Source: Eucommia ulmoides | Lineage: Eukaryota > Streptophyta > Magnoliopsida > Garryales > Eucommiaceae | NCBI GenBank assembly: GCA_016647705.1 | Contig: CM028330.1 | Span: 47,086,397 to 47,150,396, forward strand | Direction: 5' to 3' | Length of the DNA stretch: 64,000 nt | In this document: positions 62,711 to 64,000 of the stretch, in pieces | How positions within the stretch are numbered: position 1 is the first letter of the stretch | Layout of the letters: each line of letters begins with the position of its first letter | Notes under the pieces: generated by a model | What the model was told of the DNA's origin: nothing | What the model saw: the letters and a program-made list of their open reading frames with translations, nothing else | The model's database searches: none | Translations under genes and position numbers: made by a program

Positions 62711-64000
62711 TCAAGTTTTATGTGTAACAAATCTTTCATAAATCTCGCCCAAAATACTCTTCCCCTAACCATCTATTCTATAAATCAATACATGTTTTAC
62801 ATTTGAGACATTTTATATTCTTATATTAGATATCTAACGGCCAAATTAAAGGATTTTAGTAGACATTTTCAACCATTGGATTAGATCTGAAGGTTGAGAT
62901 CAAACAAAATTTTAAATTATTATAATTTTCTATCATATATTATCTCTAACAAAGTAACAATTTATCCCAAAATATCTCATACAAATCTATGTAATAAATA
63001 GTACATGGGAAGTTTTGGAAGGAGTCTCCTAAAAAATTTCACACCCCAACATCTAAGACGGTTAAATTAAATTATTTCTTTAATCCTTTCAATATTACAT
63101 TTATAATTAGTTGGCTATTTTTTTTACACATATAAATTAGACAATTAATATAGTGTCTTTAGACACAGGGAATCCCTAGTCTATCTATAAATTTGAATTG
63201 AATTTTCAAAACTTCTTTTTTTTCAAGGGTTTGAACTGATTTAAGAATAATGCATGGTTTAGATTGGATTATAGATTTTTTTGGAAAACAAAAATCCCGC
63301 TTAAAAATTACACTCATCCACTTTAAATTTAATGCATGTACTTAATTAGTCTTTTCTTTGTTTTTTAAATATTATTTACTATCTTTTTACGATTATAAAA
63401 TAAAAAATTAATATAGTGTCTTTAGGTGCAGAAAATCCCTAGTCTATATTATAAAATAGTTGAAAATATATTTTTTAAAATATATCTTTCTTAAGTATTT
63501 TAATAAAAAATTAAAAGCAACAATATGTTCTTCTATATATCTATTTCTTTCTCTATCAATTGTTTCTATTTTCTCAAAATTTTCCTTTATCTCTTTACAC
63601 TTAATTTTATTAATTCCTTATGCCTCTTTTTCTGTCTACCTCTCCAAATATTTATATTTCATCAAAAGTTTCATCTATCTATTTGTAACTATGGAAGTCT
63701 ATTCTATTCAAATGAAGATTTTGTTTCTCTCTCAATTATTAGCCAGGCGCCTCTCGCTCAAACTCGACGATCACCACACTATGCTCCTCTATCAACGTAA
63801 CGTCGATCCATCATGAAATAATACTTTTTCAACCCACTATTTGACATGTTTGAATTTAAAATTAATATTTTTTCAAAATTTTGAATTTTTACAGTGCATG
63901 TTTAATTTTTATATTTGATTAGTTTTCTATTTTTTATTTTTTATTTTGATGAAGTACTTCTTTATTATTGTTGTGACTTTTTACTTTCGTGAATGTTTGT
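62711..64000. other. AT-rich flank right of element F
   Basis: No coding block recognised; the open frames near 63460-63816 are low-complexity, hydrophobic products of AT-rich DNA. Contains a duplicated motif at 63139-63183 and 63408-63453. Confidence 0.5.
63139..63453. repeat. Duplicated 45-bp motif with hairpin
   Basis: ATTAATATAGTGTCTTTAG at 63139 and again at 63408, both followed by AATCCCTAGTCTAT, about 270 bp apart. The first copy holds a perfect GTGTCT-TT-AGACAC hairpin; in the second the right arm is GGTGC. Confidence 0.75.

Noticed and set aside
63460-63816. 118-codon hydrophobic open frame
   Set aside because: Ile/Leu/Phe/Tyr-rich product of AT-rich DNA with an overlapping frame of the same type; no domain or context.

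Overview
The window looks like intergenic heterochromatin of a flowering plant, probably a eudicot. It is AT-rich and I found no intact host gene, tRNA or rRNA. Nearly everything between 9858 and 62710 is a stack of nested LTR retrotransposons. I placed the boundaries by matching LTR copies, TG...CA tips, target-site duplications (TSDs), primer-binding sites (PBS), polypurine tracts (PPT) and reading frames that rejoin across insertions. All comparisons were made by eye. Family letters A to G are local labels.

Layout. 1-1982: LTR of family B, minus strand, cut by the window edge. 1983-3244 and 5824-6564: decayed coding pieces around a promoter-like block (2461-2820) that resembles an endogenous pararetrovirus, split by a D-family solo LTR (3245-5823, TSD AAAAT). 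6565-9857: unclassified AT-rich DNA. 9858-62710: element F, a minus-strand Ty3/gypsy element of Tat/Retand type. It has a 3' LTR at 9858-11061, an antisense extra ORF at 11.1-13.3 kb, pol in pieces (14.5-15.0, 24.6-24.9, 52.4-56.4 and 59.3-59.4 kb), gag at 60.5-61.3 kb, PBS, and a 5' LTR at 61441-62710. 62711-64000: unclassified AT-rich flank.

Insertions into F. G1 (14994-24555) is a minus-strand LTR that itself contains E1 (16510-22463), a two-LTR Athila-like element with no coding interior. A (24921-52423) is a plus-strand copia Sirevirus with gag and an env-like region but no visible pol. G2 (56371-59287) is a solo LTR. G3 (59401-60482) is an LTR fragment. After A inserted, the junction between its 3' LTR and F was tandemly duplicated (52190-53263 and 53284-54356).

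Insertions into A. A's gag is split in frame by B1 (27711-44691, TSD AGGTG), a solo LTR. B1 was hit by another solo LTR (E'), then part of both was inverted. It also holds C (29660-42923, TSD ATATT), a minus-strand Ogre-like element that encodes only gag. C's gag is split by solo LTR D1 (36240-39542, TSD ATGAA). A's 3' LTR is split by solo LTR B2 (48046-50280). The deepest chain is F > A > B1 > C > D1.

No coding sequence here looks intact. The elements with LTRs but little or no pol (A, C, E1) could only have moved with enzymes supplied by relatives. I see no new gene system. The interest lies in the order of insertions, the hidden inversion, the pol-less elements, the antisense ORF with possible introns, and the repeat arrays inside LTRs and UTRs.
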